From Euborellia annulipes (taxonomy: Eukaryota > Arthropoda > Insecta > Dermaptera > Anisolabididae): a DNA stretch of 64,000 nt. Positions 46,871 through 59,237 of this stretch are shown here, in pieces. The stretch lies in assembly GCA_023213315.1 (NCBI GenBank), contig JAKCPI010031695.1, positions 62,001 through 126,000 of the forward strand, in the 5' to 3' direction. Numbering within the stretch: the stretch's first letter is position 1; every line of letters starts with the position of its first letter. The notes under the pieces were generated by a model. It searched no databases. It saw nothing but the letters and a program-made list of their open reading frames with translations, and had not been told where the DNA came from. Made by a program: the position numbers and the translations under genes.

Positions 46871-47614
46871 ATTAAATATTCATTTAGAGTTAGAGAAATT
46901 TTTTAAAGAAATTTGATATTTTTTCATTAGGAATTTAACGTTGAAGTTGAAAGAGTCGGAGCCCGAGGATTTATCCCTTGTCCCCCTCTGTCAACGATCC
47001 CGGCCTGGAGAATAAGCTGATATATCATTTGATCTGGAGAGGCGGTGTGGCCGATGTTTGTTCCCTGGATACCTGGCATCGGAGGAAAGGTGATATCATC
47101 GAAGAGGGACTAGAAGGAGAGGAGGAAGAGGGACAAAATCTGAAAGAAAGCAGCTTCATATAATCATCTCTTCCCGTTTCTGAACTGTGATTTAAATCAC
47201 AGCTCCAATTTGAGCACCTCCAGTTTTTATTCTGGTTCTGTGAATAACCTGCCTATTTAAAAGGAATGATTGATTAAAACAGTGAGCGCCAAAGTTAATC
47301 GCACACATGCGTTTTCTACTTGTAATTATTTCATTGTTTTATAAAAGAAAATGAAAATCTTTATTGGAAATTTTCTAGGTTTGAACCATGAAAGTTTTCA
47401 TTAAAATCCCATGTATATATATATTTTTTTTTAACAATGAAATAATCACAAGTAGAAAACGCATGGGTGGGACTTAATTTGATTACAAGAATATTTGCAA
47501 AATTTATATATTCAAATATTAATTTTTGATTATTTAAATTTTTTAAATTAATTATTCAATGCTGGAGATTTATATTTAAATAATATTTAAAAAATTAATC
47601 AATTTTCATTTCAG

Positions 47615-49551
47615 GTCTCTTCTTATAGTGACTCGACTATTTTGAATGCCTAGGCTCTTTTTCTAATCAATGGCCATCTTGGTTCCTCTTCTCTATGACA
47701 TCTCGTCTGTTTATTTTATATCAAGGATTTTCATATTTTATGGTAAGTAATTTACTAAATATTTTATTTAATTTCTCCCTTCATTTATATTGAATGAATA
47801 TTTTTAATAAATCCCATAAAATAATAAATATTTTCGCAGCTATCAGTTTGTTCATCAGTCTGCTTGCTCTGTCAAAATTTTCATTTGTTAATATTATTTT
47901 AATTATCCTTTAATCATTTTAAATTTGTTTTACTTAATTTTCGAATTATAAATATTTATTTAATAATTCATTTTATTGATCCTATCCGTGAGCAGTAAAT
48001 AATTCAGAGGCTAGACTAGAATACACTTCAACCAGATTATCAATAAATATTCAATGATTCTATTTGTTTTTCTTTAAGATAATAATTATAAAATTTCTTT
48101 TAGGAATACTTGATATAAGTATTATTTAATAAATTTTATTTTTTTTTTATAAAAATGTTAAATTAATTATCATTATGTATAAATATTTCCTTTTTATTTT
48201 TAATTTTTATTTTATCCATGCATTTATAATAAGTAAAAAATATTAAGTGATTTTAAAATTTTTTGTTTTCTTTTTATTCCAGATGGATTAAAATAACAAG
48301 GACTGTCCTATTTGGAATTGGTAGAGATCTGAAAAATAAAAAAAATACATCCATCAATTCCTAAGCTGTGATTAGAAATTGTCAAGATCGCCTTAGATAT
48401 TCATTAATTGAAGGTAAGGATTTTTAAATTATTCTCATGCTTTTGCTAATTTACTCTAAATCAGTCTTTATGCTTTTCATAAAATTTCCTATATTTTTAT
48501 ATATAAATTTCATTTTAATGATTGACAAAATTGTTTTACATTTCAAATTATATATATATATATTTAATCTTTTTTCTGAAATCTTTTTTTATTCATAAAT
48601 TGCATTAAAATGAAATTATTGTATAAATTCGTTTCTCTCATTTAAATAATTTTATTTTTAAACGTTACAAAGATCATTAGCAAAAGTTGGCTAAAACATA
48701 GGGCCTATATAAATATTATCCTCTATATATATAAAGAGAGTTGTGACTAACTGATTGTGATGGCAACGCAGGGGCTAAACTATAATACCTAAAAAGCTGA
48801 AATTTGGGATGTAGAGTCCTTTTGTTCAATCAATCTTTGTATATTAGATGTTTATATATACTGTATATATATTTTTTAGATAAGCATTTATTAACAATTT
48901 TTATTTTTATTTTCAGGATATCATCTGAATATTACTAACGCAACGTTCTTTGCCTGGAACTGGTGAGTTTATTTAAATTTTATATTTCATTGAATGTTAG
49001 AACTAGGAAGGAATATTAAATGCCCAAATAGATAGTGTTAGGAGTTGAGGGTCCCTGATTTTTTCATCACAGCCGATAATATGAACTTATTAACAAATTA
49101 GAAAAATAATAGTTCATTTATTTTGCGAAGACGTTTTCATTTGTAACCAGAATTCATTCTCGTCAGTCGCGCTCAGTTAAAATTTTGTCAAAATAAATGA
49201 ACTATTATTTTTATTAATTTTATTAACCGACCACGAAGATATTCCCAGTCTTCCTTGTGATTGTCCTCCCTCATTTCCAAGTTGTTATTATTGTATTTTC
49301 AAGTTGTTGTTTCCCTATATATCGGCTACTTGTTATCGGGTATCCTATTTTTTTTTTTTGCCTAACCATTGCTATTTTTTTCCTAGAGAGAATTGCTAAC
49401 TGGCATAATATGTATTAAATGAGTATTTTTTTCTGTTTTTTTTTTTAGATTTTTTATAAAAAATTTTCATTTTTAATCAGGAAAAGACAAGCATATGTCT
49501 TTTACTATAATTTTATTTATTATAATCAAAGCATTTTTAAAACTAAATTTA

Positions 49552-49586
<35 letters not shown>

Positions 49587-52190
49587 TTATAATATGACAA
49601 AAAAATACTAATTTATTATTAAATATATTTTTTGTTTCTAAACTAAATAATTTTACATTTCCCTTTAGGTAGACGCTTTAATCTTTAATTGAGACCAGCA
49701 GCGTTGGGCGAATTGTCTACTTTACTTTGTCTACGCAATTGTCTACGTGTAGACAATGTATGTAGACAAATGAACAATATCCATGTAGACAAAGTAGACA
49801 AAGTAGACAATGTAGACAATGTAGACAATTCTAAAATTTAAAAATTTGGCGGGACTAACAACACCTTAATTTTTTATCTATCGTCATAAATATAATTTTT
49901 TTGATACTAATATACACGAAATCAATAGGTAAAGAGTGATTTTACAATTTTTTCTATTCCACTTTAAGAGAGAATATTGAAGGAACGAACACTAAATAAA
50001 TTAATTAAAACAATTATTAATTTATTTGTATATATATTCAATTACAATTTATTTAGTGTTCGTTACTCCAATATTCTCGCTTAAAGTGGAATATCAAATA
50101 TAGCGAGATATTGGGTAAAAAAGAAACATCTGCCAGCGTTGATAATGGCGGTATTCTTAATTTTAAGTCACTTTTATTTGAATTAGATACTAGAAGCTGT
50201 ATTATGCAGGGGTTTTTTGCAAAAAAGACACACTGCAACATATTTTTTACTTTTTCATTTTGTTTCCCTAATTCAAATTTTAATTCATTAAAATGTCTGT
50301 TTATTGGTCTTCCGTGTTTAGACATTTTTATGTATATGAATTTCTAGGCTGTTTCTAGAAATGACAGATCACTGATCTGAGATGAGAGCCAATGAAAACA
50401 AGCGCTGAGCCATTTGTCTACATTGTCTACGTCTTTGTCTACATTGTCTACATTGTCTACGTCTTTGTCTACATTGTCTACATTGTCTACGTCTTTGTCT
50501 ACATTGTCTACGCATTTGTCTACGTCATGACGTAGACAAATCAAAATATGCTTAATTCGCCCAACACTGGAGACCAGGTTCAGGATGATATTTTTGTTGC
50601 CGATGGCCAACCGCCGGGAGAACTGGTTTTTTTGAATGAATGCTCTGGAATTTATTTTAATATGTTATTTCACACTCCTTTAATTAATAAAACATAAATG
50701 AATATTTCTCTCTGTTCGAGGACGGACGACCTCTCATTTCGCATTTTATCGGAAACAAAAAACTCATCCCGGACCTTGGTCCATTTCGTATATTTTAATA
50801 TCTATCTCAAGTAAAATTGCGTAATATACTTCTATTTATATAATTTTGTTTTCAGATTCTTTTTTGGCATTTGCTGTGCCTCGAGTCAACTCCACGCCTC
50901 CAGCTGCATTTTCAACATTCGGTGAGTAATTTAATTATTTTATTTTTTTCTTATTAAAATGGAATTTTTATTTAAAAAAATTGGGATGGTGGCAAAAGGT
51001 TGATTAAATAAATCATATTTAAATAATATTATTTATTTATTTTTTTATTATTATTTATAAAAAAAAAATAATATATATTATTTTAATATATAGCCTATAT
51101 ATATATATATATATATATATTATTCTCTTTTATTATAAATGTATATTTGAGCTTTGCCGTAATTATCGTCACAATAAAATATTAAAAATTAAACTAGTTG
51201 GGAAATACCTTACAATTTAAAATTATTATCATTTTATTTAACTGGGGGGGGGGGGGCCCATTCTGATATTTGAAAAATGAGTATAATTTATTTTGATCTC
51301 ACAGACAACTCTTTTTTCGTTGGATCCTTTGTCATTTACATATTGAGCTTATCCTCCTCTTATATTTAATTATCGTATCAATAAAAAAAATTATTTCTTA
51401 TTCACTTATGTTAAATATTACTTTCTCTTATTTTAGGATAAAATTCCCTTTTTGAAAAAAATATTTTATTATAATTTTAAAATATTTAATAAACTAATGC
51501 ATTGCATTTTATACTTATATTAAACATTAATGGGTGAATCTTTGTTCACGAAGATGTCTTGATGCTGGGGATTGTGATTTCAATAAAGTTTAATTTAGAA
51601 ACAAAAATAATTTATATCTTTATTTATTAAATAGATTTACGTAACCTTTAAAAAAGTAATTCTTACATTTTTTGGGAAAGTTATTTAGGCTTAAATAAAT
51701 CATTAAAAAATTTCATTTAATATTGTTAAAAAAGAAATAGATTTTTTCTATTACTATTATTAATATTCTGCAAGATTTCCATCTGACAGCAGACAACTTG
51801 TGATAATATGTGAGAAGTCGGCTAATTAAATGATAATTCCCAAGAAAATCACTTTACTAATATATAATACAGTAAGAAAATAAACCCTAAGGTGGGGGTA
51901 GGGATATATTAGGATTAAATAAAAACATTTATTAAAAAAAATATATAAAATTTATTAAATATTCAATTATTTCAATAAAATACATTTCTATTTAATATTT
52001 AATACATAAATATTTGTATTTTCAGAATTGAAGAAATGAGTAAAGATAATATGAATATATTATTAATTACTTTTGATTTGTTTCAGCATCTTCATTTGTT
52101 AACTGTCACAAAATTAATATGCAAGGGTGTTCGGCATCAAATAGAAACGAGATCTCATCATATACACTATGTAATGTATAGCAAGTAATA
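47615..52190 (+). CDS. Putative multi-exon transcript of unknown function, last exons possibly coding
   Basis: Exon-like blocks with good acceptor and donor signals: 47615-47742, 48283-48413, 48917-48962, an exon starting near 49674 disrupted by a hAT element, about 50855-50920, and 52087 onward. The block at 50855 ends in phase with the last one to give an open frame: FLAFAVPRVNSTPPAAFSTF, then ASSFVNCHKINMQGCS... stopping at TAG near 52178, followed by AATAAA. I cannot find a convincing start codon upstream, and the block at 48283 has stops in the frames tested. It may be a long noncoding RNA with a chance frame or a lineage-specific small gene. The 48283 exon has a clear inverted relative at 60740-60904. 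No family recognised. Confidence 0.3.
49699..50569 (-). mobile_element. hAT-type transposon with TTGTCTACA subterminal repeats
   Basis: Terminal inverted repeats CAGCGTTGGGCGAATT...AATTCGCCCAACACTG, flanked by identical gagaccag at 49691-49698 and 50570-50577 (perfect 8-bp target duplication). Both ends carry dense GTCTAC repeats (49714-49835 and 50412-50537), probably transposase-binding sites. A minus-strand frame at 50053-50325 begins SKHGRPINRHFNEL..., with a Cys in LQCVFFAKN, resembling the start of a BED-finger hAT transposase with the finger decayed. A further foldback (about 49952-50100) is nested. It interrupts a possible exon of the 47-52 kb unit. Confidence 0.85.
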
Positions 52191-53890
52191 AAATAGAAAA
52201 ATAATAAGAATTCAAACCAAATTCGTAAGTATACTTGAAATAAAATAAAAATGATTATTCATAAAATGAGTTGTCATTTATTTATTTACTTCCTTCACAT
52301 TATTATATTATAATTTCTCCCCCGAGGATGTCACCTTGTCGTGGTGGGGGAGCTTAGGGCCTCGGCCTGACCAAGAACATCCAAGTCTCATTGCCTTGGT
52401 TCATCCAAGGGAATTTAAACCAGAATAAGTGCTAAAGACTTTATATATTTATTAAATATGTAAATATATTTAATAAATATATTCTCTTTAGCGCCCCTGG
52501 CGCGCAGAGAGTCGGCGGCCTTCTTTGCCTTGCTGCATGGATGCATGCATACATGCACGGGGCAAGCGGGCGGCCGCCGCCGTCGCCTCTGTCGACTTCA
52601 ACTCTCTGCGCATGCGCCAGGGGCCAAAGAGTGGGGACTGGAGGCTATATAAGTCATTGCGCGCATGGGTTGGAGGTCGGGGTTGGTGGTGGACAGCAAA
52701 CTGATCACATCGTCGCTCTCTATAGTAGCCTTTATGATTATTTATTCATTAGTATATAAATAAAGACTATTATATATTCAAGATTTCTTTTATTTTGTAT
52801 TACCTATCCCTAGCATATAAGTCTTTATTTCTAGAATATTAATAATTTCTATTATTTTAATATGAGAATATTAATTAAACCTAATTTAAATATTATTTTA
52901 ATTATTTCAAAATGTTTATTCCATGTTATTACACTATATATTATTAGTAGACTATTTTATTAAAGTATTTTAATCTAATAAAAATATTCATTTTAATTAA
53001 TATTCTCCCTAAATATGGAACAAACTTCGAGATCAATAAAATAGTCTAATAATAATATATCTAAATGTTTGTTACCTGTTCCTTGCCTTTTCTCTTGATT
53101 ATCTTCTTATGTTGTCAGCTTGATGAAGTACCTTGAAAAAGAAAAATATTTTATTATTTTTTTTTTCTGTTTGTTACATCAAATGATTTTTTTAACATAC
53201 AAAAAAGTTGCACATGCAATCTTAATAGTACAATTTATAAAAGTATACAAGTATAATACAAAAACAGAATACAGTAGCAGCTCATTAGAAACAACTTCAA
53301 CAGCAATGGGGGGGGGGGAGGGGAGGGGGGAGGGGGGGGGGGGGGGGGGAGTTTGGAGGGGGTGAGGGTGGGGGGGGGGGGAGAAAAAAAAGATAATAGG
53401 CCTATTAAAATTTTTTTTTTTCTTTACAACCATATAATTTACATTTTATATTAAAATATTTTTTTCTTTTTAATTATACATATATTTAATAAAGATGAAA
53501 TAAAAAAAAAATTGTTTTATGCAATCGAACCCTTTAAAATCTATTATTATTTAAGTATAAAAAATATTGATATTAATTTAAACTATATAAATTTATATAC
53601 AATATTTTCAATAAAGTTTTATTAAAATATACTAAAAGAGTTATAAATTTTAAATAATTTAAATATTTAAGATAAATAGAGCTTTGTTAGGGAGATTAGC
53701 ATGGTTGGAAAAACATGGGTTTTTCTAAAAAAAAGCCCAACCCTTCGGGTTTTTTCGGTTTTTTTTTTTTTTTTTTTGGGGAAATTTTCGTTTCTTTTAG
53801 TTAGGTGTGATTTATCTTTTCTGCTCTTGTCAGTTTTATATAAATTTCATTTTATTTAAATTAATTTTAAATTTCAATTTCAATTTGAAA
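52191..53890. other. Spacer with GC-rich island and poly-G tract
   Basis: CCTTGTCGTGGTGGGG at 52337 and the following 60 bp look like a transposon end. 52490-52740 is unusually GC-rich, with repeated CGCGCA and GCATG words and an open frame of no recognised family. 53308-53381 is a purine-rich G tract. A minus-strand exon-like block may lie at about 53077-53132, preceded by a pyrimidine tract with GT after it. Otherwise AT-rich. Confidence 0.4.
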
Positions 53891-54170
53891 TATAAGCAAA
53901 ATGAGAATATACATTTTAAAGAGGATCTAAAAAATAGTTGAATTATTAATTTTAATCAAAATCTTTGGTCGATTTTTAAGAAAATGGAAAAAAAAAACTG
54001 AAAAAGTACAGTGAAAAAGTAAAGTACTAGTATTTATTGGCCGACTTTGTTCAAAAGCTTATTTTCATCCCTTGGGGGAGGGAGTGAGATATTTTGTTGA
54101 CAGACAGACAGACAGACCAATTTGGGGGACCCAGTTTTTTGGACAGGAAGTCATTGACTAGCGCTTTATA
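53890..54170 (-). repeat. Dispersed repeat R1, partial minus copy
   Basis: AAAGAGGATCTAAAAAATAG, AGTAAAGTACTAGTATTTAT, TTCAAAAGCTTATTTTCA and GACAGACAGACAGACC in the order expected for the reverse complement. Confidence 0.7.
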
Positions 54171-54889
54171 TAATGATGATAATGATAATTTCATATATAA
54201 GTAATAAAAAATTATAAAAACCGATAAAACCCAAATAAAAGTGGGGGTTTTTAATTGAAAAACCCAAAAAAAATTCTCTGCCAACCCTGGAGATTAGTAG
54301 GTCATTTTCTATCCTCAGGAGGCTTCTTAAGGTAAGTTAATTTTTTTATTATTAATATATGATATTTTTATCCAACTAAGCTAACGTAAAATCATCTATT
54401 TTTAAATTTATATTTCGATTTGAATCTTAAACAACCCTTTCAAAAATTAATAATGACCCAAAAACTAAATAATATATAATAACAATGGGTAGGTAAGTAT
54501 AAGATTTATTCTATTTCAAAAAGCGAATTAACTATTTGAAAAAACTGTCTTGAAAATAAAGATATGTATATATAATTCAATAATTTTGATTATAATGATA
54601 GCAAGTCTAAAAAATTTTGTATAGCCAAGTTGAAGATAATTTACTTAAGAAAGCCCCGGGAGGAAATAAAACAACAGGATGGATACAAGGAAGGGTGAGG
54701 GTGAACAAAATCCAAAAAGCCTAAGAAAAGTGTACCCTAAAAAAAAAGTTAAATTATTCCAGAGCCCAAAAACCAATCCTTAATTGAACATTTCTTATCA
54801 ATATTAATTAGATCTATAAAATCGTTCAAAAGTGAGCTGGTATTATTACTTTCTCTTATTTTTTATAACGAAGGCAGATTAAAACTTAC

Positions 54890-56488
54890 AGAATCAGATG
54901 TTTTCAGAAAAAGTCGTGTCTTTGTTGTTTAAGGGTGCTCCTTTTTTCATGAGATATTCTTGTTTTTTTGGACAATGAATGATGCAGTGATATGATGCAT
55001 CCTCAAATGATCCATTCATCCCTGAGAAGTTTTCTTTCTTCATCTTCATTCCCGGCCACTGCGTTGAGCCTGAAAAATTAGCAAAAAGAAATATATAAAA
55101 AGCTGTTTTTTAAATATTATTAATATTTATTTAAACTTATTAATAATAAATCGGTCAAGGTTTATGACTTATTTTTAATTCATTATTTTGAAAAGTATAA
55201 ATGTTATTTATATTTTCGTAATTGAGAAAGAATGAAATAATTCCAAGACATTCTATCATGAATTCCTAACTAAAAAAGTTTTCTCCAAATTTTTTTCTAA
55301 GGGCTTTTATGATTGCGTTCCTGGAAGTTGGTTGGGGAGATGGAAAGTCCGAACTGATCACATTGTTTCTCCTTCATAAGTGACTTGAGCTTATTATATA
55401 ATTATTATTATTGATATATAAAGGCATATTTATTCATTATTATTTTCTCATTTATATATCAGATTGAAAAGCTATTACAAATCTACCTAATTAGTAGTAA
55501 ATAATATGAAAGACATAATTCTTGTCTTTCATTCTATGCCAGGGCCGGATCTAGGGGGGAGGGGGGGCGCAGTGGAGGCATGTGCCCCGAGCGGCAGATA
55601 TCAGGGTGCGGTAAAATAGGAAAAGTGGCCCACAAAAACAAAATGAAATTAGCCGGTGCTTATTTAGGCAGTTGCTACCCCCAGGCTATGGACTCTTATG
55701 CCGCCCCCTCCCCTTCAACCACCCCAACACTGAGAAAAACCTAACACGTCGGTGGACTTCTGATTACCGTATAGGTAATATACCCCTTTGCAACATCAAA
55801 AACATTCCTATCGGAAAAAAAAAAAATTATAGGTATGTAAATTTTTTTCCACAAATTTTGCCGCCCCAGGCGCGTGCCTAGTTCGCCTCTTCGTAAATAC
55901 GGCCCTGGAAATTAGTTAATAAGGAACGTTTTAAAAGTGAACATATCGCTATCAAAGATATCCAAGAAATTAACAAATTCTACTTAACATATTATGCATA
56001 TTTTATAAATATATTCGTATTTCAAATTCCCGCCCTCTCTAAGAAACAAGAATTACCATTATTCGTGGTAGATATATGGTTAGTCCCGTGAGGCCAGGGC
56101 CTAGGGCGGCAAAATTTTAGAGCCGAGAAAATTTTAGACCTAAATTTAAAGAAAGATTAAAATTTTAAAATCAATTTAGATTAGTTACAGTGACAGGGTG
56201 GGGTAAGGGAGGGGGCCACATATTATAATATTAGTAAGATGGGGGCGGCAAATTAAATTTTGCCCCTCCTAACAAATTTCCTAGTTCCGGCCCTGTTCTA
56301 TACTAATGTCATCTATAGTTTTTAATTATTTTTTTCATATTTATTCAACTTTATATATAATGACATTAGTATTTTTTATTTCTTTTCTAATTTACTTTTA
56401 AACTTACATTATTTGTTGACATTCCGTTGCGGTTGATGCTAATGTTGCAAGCTGATCTCGATTTGTTGATAGGTGTCGGACGAAGATG
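54890..56488 (-). CDS. Putative last coding exons of an unknown minus-strand gene
   Basis: Two exon-like blocks joined by phase: 56408-56488, then 54890-55069. The joined frame reads IFVRHLSTNRDQLATLASTA...ECQQI, crosses the junction (AT|G) and ends RKLLRDEWII with TGA at 55003-55005: 26 plus about 22 residues, likely a helical C terminus. The acceptors are pyrimidine-rich and the donors are GTAAGT. Against it: the second frame of 54890-55069 is also open for 57 codons, and I cannot find the 5' exons. A decayed tandem copy of the first block is at 58018-58100. No family recognised. Confidence 0.35.
55540..55907. mobile_element. hAT-type MITE (CAGGGCCG ends)
   Basis: CAGGGCCGGATCTAGG at the left and TACGGCCCTG at the right, with internal CCGCCCC segments. 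No matching target duplication is seen, so one end may be truncated. A relative is at 56095-56295. Confidence 0.55.
56095..56295. mobile_element. hAT-type MITE (CAGGGCC ends), second copy
   Basis: CAGGGCCTAGGGCGGCAAAA...CTAGTTCCGGCCCTG, with a GGGGGCGGCAAATT unit inside. Same family as 55540-55907. Confidence 0.55.
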
Positions 56489-57225
56489 CTGAAACAAAAT
56501 AAAAGTAATTAATTAGGCTATATATTCATATATTATCTTATTTCTTGATTTAAACTTGTAATATGTTAATAATTATTAAAGTTATCTATTAAATCAATGT
56601 ATTGAGAAATGTATTTAAGTGAATATTAAATAGTTTTATATATATTAACTAGGTAGAGCTTTGTTTGAAAAGGATGGAATTTTTTCAATCAATGCTCAAA
56701 TAGACTGTTCATTAGCCAGTCAATATATCGTTTAAGATAGCAAGTTTGCGAGATTTGTTTGTGCTTAAGATTGGGCAAAATTGCTCCCCCTGGAGTCGAA
56801 TCAGGACCTACACGCTTTCGCGGCGGGTGGACTACCCTTATCCTAGGGCGCCGGCCCAATCATATATATACTGTATATATATTTTTTTAAAATTTGATGA
56901 AGCTATATTTTTTTTAAATAAAAGATATTATTCAACTCTTATCCCTAAATATCCTAAAGTTGATTGAAAACAATTTAAATAATTATAATATGGTATTAAT
57001 TCAAAAAATCTGGTGTAACTGGTAGCACAGCACACAACTTTCTCTTCCTTCGATAATGGAAAGCGAATTTTGAGAAAATCGAAATAAACTTAAAAATTAC
57101 ATCATTTGATCAAAAACTTCGAGTGACGTCCCATGTGGGTGCCTAACTTAAATATAAAATTTTAACCTTCTAGCTCTTTTCTTGAGATATTTTTGTTCAC
57201 AGACACACAGACAGACCACGTCTAT
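56390..57225. repeat. Segmental duplication, copy 1
   Basis: Carries an exon-like block (56408-56488), an AAAATAAAAGTAATTAAT segment, a tRNA-type insertion (56755-56870), then CTTATCCCTAAATATCCTAAAG and a partial R1 (57005-57225). The same order without the tRNA-type insertion is at 58005-58735. Confidence 0.75.
56755..56870 (-). repeat. tRNA-like SINE, minus strand, inserted in duplication copy 1
   Basis: Minus strand reads GGGCCGGCGCCCTAGGATAA, then TAGGTCCTGATTCGACTCC (box B). Absent at the equivalent place in copy 2, so it arrived after the duplication. Confidence 0.55.
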
Positions 57226-57229
57226 GGTA

Positions 57230-57990
57230 AGGAAAGCTTTAAGGATATGGAAGATGATCGATGGCCAAAGATGTGTCTCCAAGAATATGCAAGGAACATC
57301 CTAAACAAAAACCCATCCAGCTGGGGAAAGAAAATGATGAAAGCAGGAGGAGGTCGGTAGACCGGGAATAATTAAAATGATCCAGAAAAATAGAGACAGT
57401 GAAGACATAGCGAGAGAGTTAGAAAAGGCAGCACAAAAGAAAATCGAGCAAGAGCTACAGAGAAATTGGGCAAGAATAGATAAGTCGTCGTATTGCCAAT
57501 ATTACAAAAAAATTAAAACAAGTATAGGAATTGAGAAGTATTTGTTGGACGGGAGATGGTCAAACAGAAAGAGGGAGTTATGGGCGAGAATGAGGATGGA
57601 AGTGGGACTCGGAGGTAGTAAAAAATGAGAAAATATTAATAAGTGTAGACTCTGTGAGGAAGAAGAGGAATCATTAAAACATATAATGGAGTGAAGAGCA
57701 GTGTTTGAGAACGGATCAGGAAACGCTCTGAGTTGGAGAAGAAGAAGTAGAAGTGTTGTTGGGAATGAGGGATGGGAGTGCAAATTGAAGGACAATATAC
57801 AGGAAGAAATGGTGGTGGTATGGCAGGAATGGCAGAGAATAGACGATACAAAGAAAAAATGAATTTCGCTTAAATATTCTAATTGTAAAAAAATTTTGTA
57901 AAGAAAAAAAATTAAAATTGTATTTATTTATATATAGTCCCAAACCCGAGAAGGGAGGGGTGGAAGTCAAATAAATAAATAAATATTTCA
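57230..57990 (+). mobile_element. C-terminal part of a non-LTR retrotransposon
   Basis: Plus frame: IARELEKAAQKKIEQELQRN..., KYLLDGRWSNRKRELWARMR, then after a frame break KCRLCEEEEESLKHIMEC, a CxxC...H...C zinc knuckle typical of the C terminus of LINE polymerase proteins. It ends with an AAATAAATAAATA tail near 57970-57985. Inserted between the two duplication copies. Confidence 0.7.
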
Positions 57991-58004
57991 TTTCTAAATT
58001 ACTG

Positions 58005-58735
58005 TTAAACTTACATGATTTGTTGACATTCAGGTTGATGCTAATGTTGCATGTTAAGCTGATCTCGATTTGTTGATAGGTGACGGAGGAAGATGCTGAA
58101 ACAAAATAAAAGTAATTAATGAGGCTATATATTCATATTATCTTTTTCTTATTTTTTGATTTAAACATGAAAGTTATCTATTAAATCAATGTTATTGAGA
58201 AATGTATTTAAATGAATATTAAATAGTTTTATATATATTTTTTTTAAATAAAAGATTTTATTCAACTCTTATCCCTAAATATCCTAAAGTTGATTGAAAA
58301 CAATTTAAATAATTATATTACGGTATTAATTTAAAAAATCTGGTGTAACTGGTAGCACAGCACACAACTTTCTCTTACCTTCGGTAATGGAAAGAAAATT
58401 TTGAGAAAATCGAAAAAAACTTAAAAATTACATCAGTAAAGTACTAGTACTTTTTGGCCAATTTTCGTGTGACGTCCCATGGGGGTGCCTAACTTAAATA
58501 TAAAATTTCAACCTTCTAGCTCTTTTCGTTCTTGAGATATTTTTGTTCACAGACAGATACAGACAGACACTTACACTCACACAGACAGACCATGTCGCGA
58601 AAACCACTTTTTTGGATTCAGGGGACCTCAAAACGTGTATATCCTTTAAAATCTCGACATCGAATTTTTGACATGAATCCAATACTTTCTCTCTCTATAT
58701 ATTAACATATATAGAAGTAAGAGAAAGTAAAAGAC
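58005..58735. repeat. Segmental duplication, copy 2, ending in R1
   Basis: Repeats the exon-like block with small indels (58018-58100; GATGCTGAAACAAAATAAAA shared), the AAATATCCTAAAGTTGATTG block and R1 in minus orientation (58330-58735), which is longer than in copy 1 and reaches the AGAAAGTA head. Confidence 0.75.
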
Positions 58736-58984
58736 CTTTTATAATTAATAATACCTATAAATACTAATCAGCTGCGTTTATTTTTCTTTTAACCCCAAAT
58801 GAAATATTTTTGGAAAAATAAGTATTAAAATCTTTTATTTTTCTAACCTTGTAGGTTTGATGGTCGCTCCATTCCTCCCTCGGCTGGCATATGAATTTTA
58901 TGAGCTATTTCTCCTTCTCAGCCACCCGGCCCACATCTCTCGACAGTTCCTGGATTACCCATTCGGAGTAGAGGAGTCTTCGGC

Positions 58985-59065
58985 AATGTTGAATTATTTG
59001 TGGTAAGCTGGATTCGAACCCGAGTTGTGTTGAGACTTCAGATCCGTAATCCACTTAGCCACTTG
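58985..59065 (-). repeat. tRNA-derived SINE head, minus strand
   Basis: Minus strand: GAGGAGGCAAGTGGCTAAGTGG...ACTCGGGTTCGAATCCAGC, about 70 nt with good boxes A and B. It resembles the copy at 17388-17500, so it is treated as SINE rather than an active tRNA gene. Confidence 0.6.
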
Positions 59066-59237
59066 CCTCCTCTCTCGGCTGGCATATTAATAGTCGATAG
59101 AAGAAAGCACTTCCACGATGCATTCAGGAGCCGAAAATCAATAGAATTATCTGAAAACAGAAAATACAAGCTGATTATATTTCTCTCCTCAAACAAATAT
59201 TCTACATCTAATATTCCGAGATAAAAATAAAAACCTA

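Noticed and set aside
49110..49190. Hammerhead-like CTGACGA...GAAAACGTC on the minus strand
   Set aside because: The core is present, but stem II does not pair and there is an extra A before ACGTC. Too degenerate to annotate as ncRNA.
49714..49835. GTCTAC repeats as a CRISPR-like or telomeric array
   Set aside because: The units are uneven, in both orientations, confined to the ends of a hAT element and without spacers; the host is eukaryotic.
52541..52759. 72-aa frame in a GC-rich island
   Set aside because: Low-complexity translation, no splice context and no recognised family; length is explained by GC content.
53179..53433. 84-aa minus-strand proline-rich frame
   Set aside because: It is the translation of a poly-G/purine microsatellite.
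58985..59065. Possible tRNA gene on the minus strand
   Set aside because: Promoter boxes are good, but the acceptor stem does not pair and a related copy exists at 17388 inside a longer repeat.
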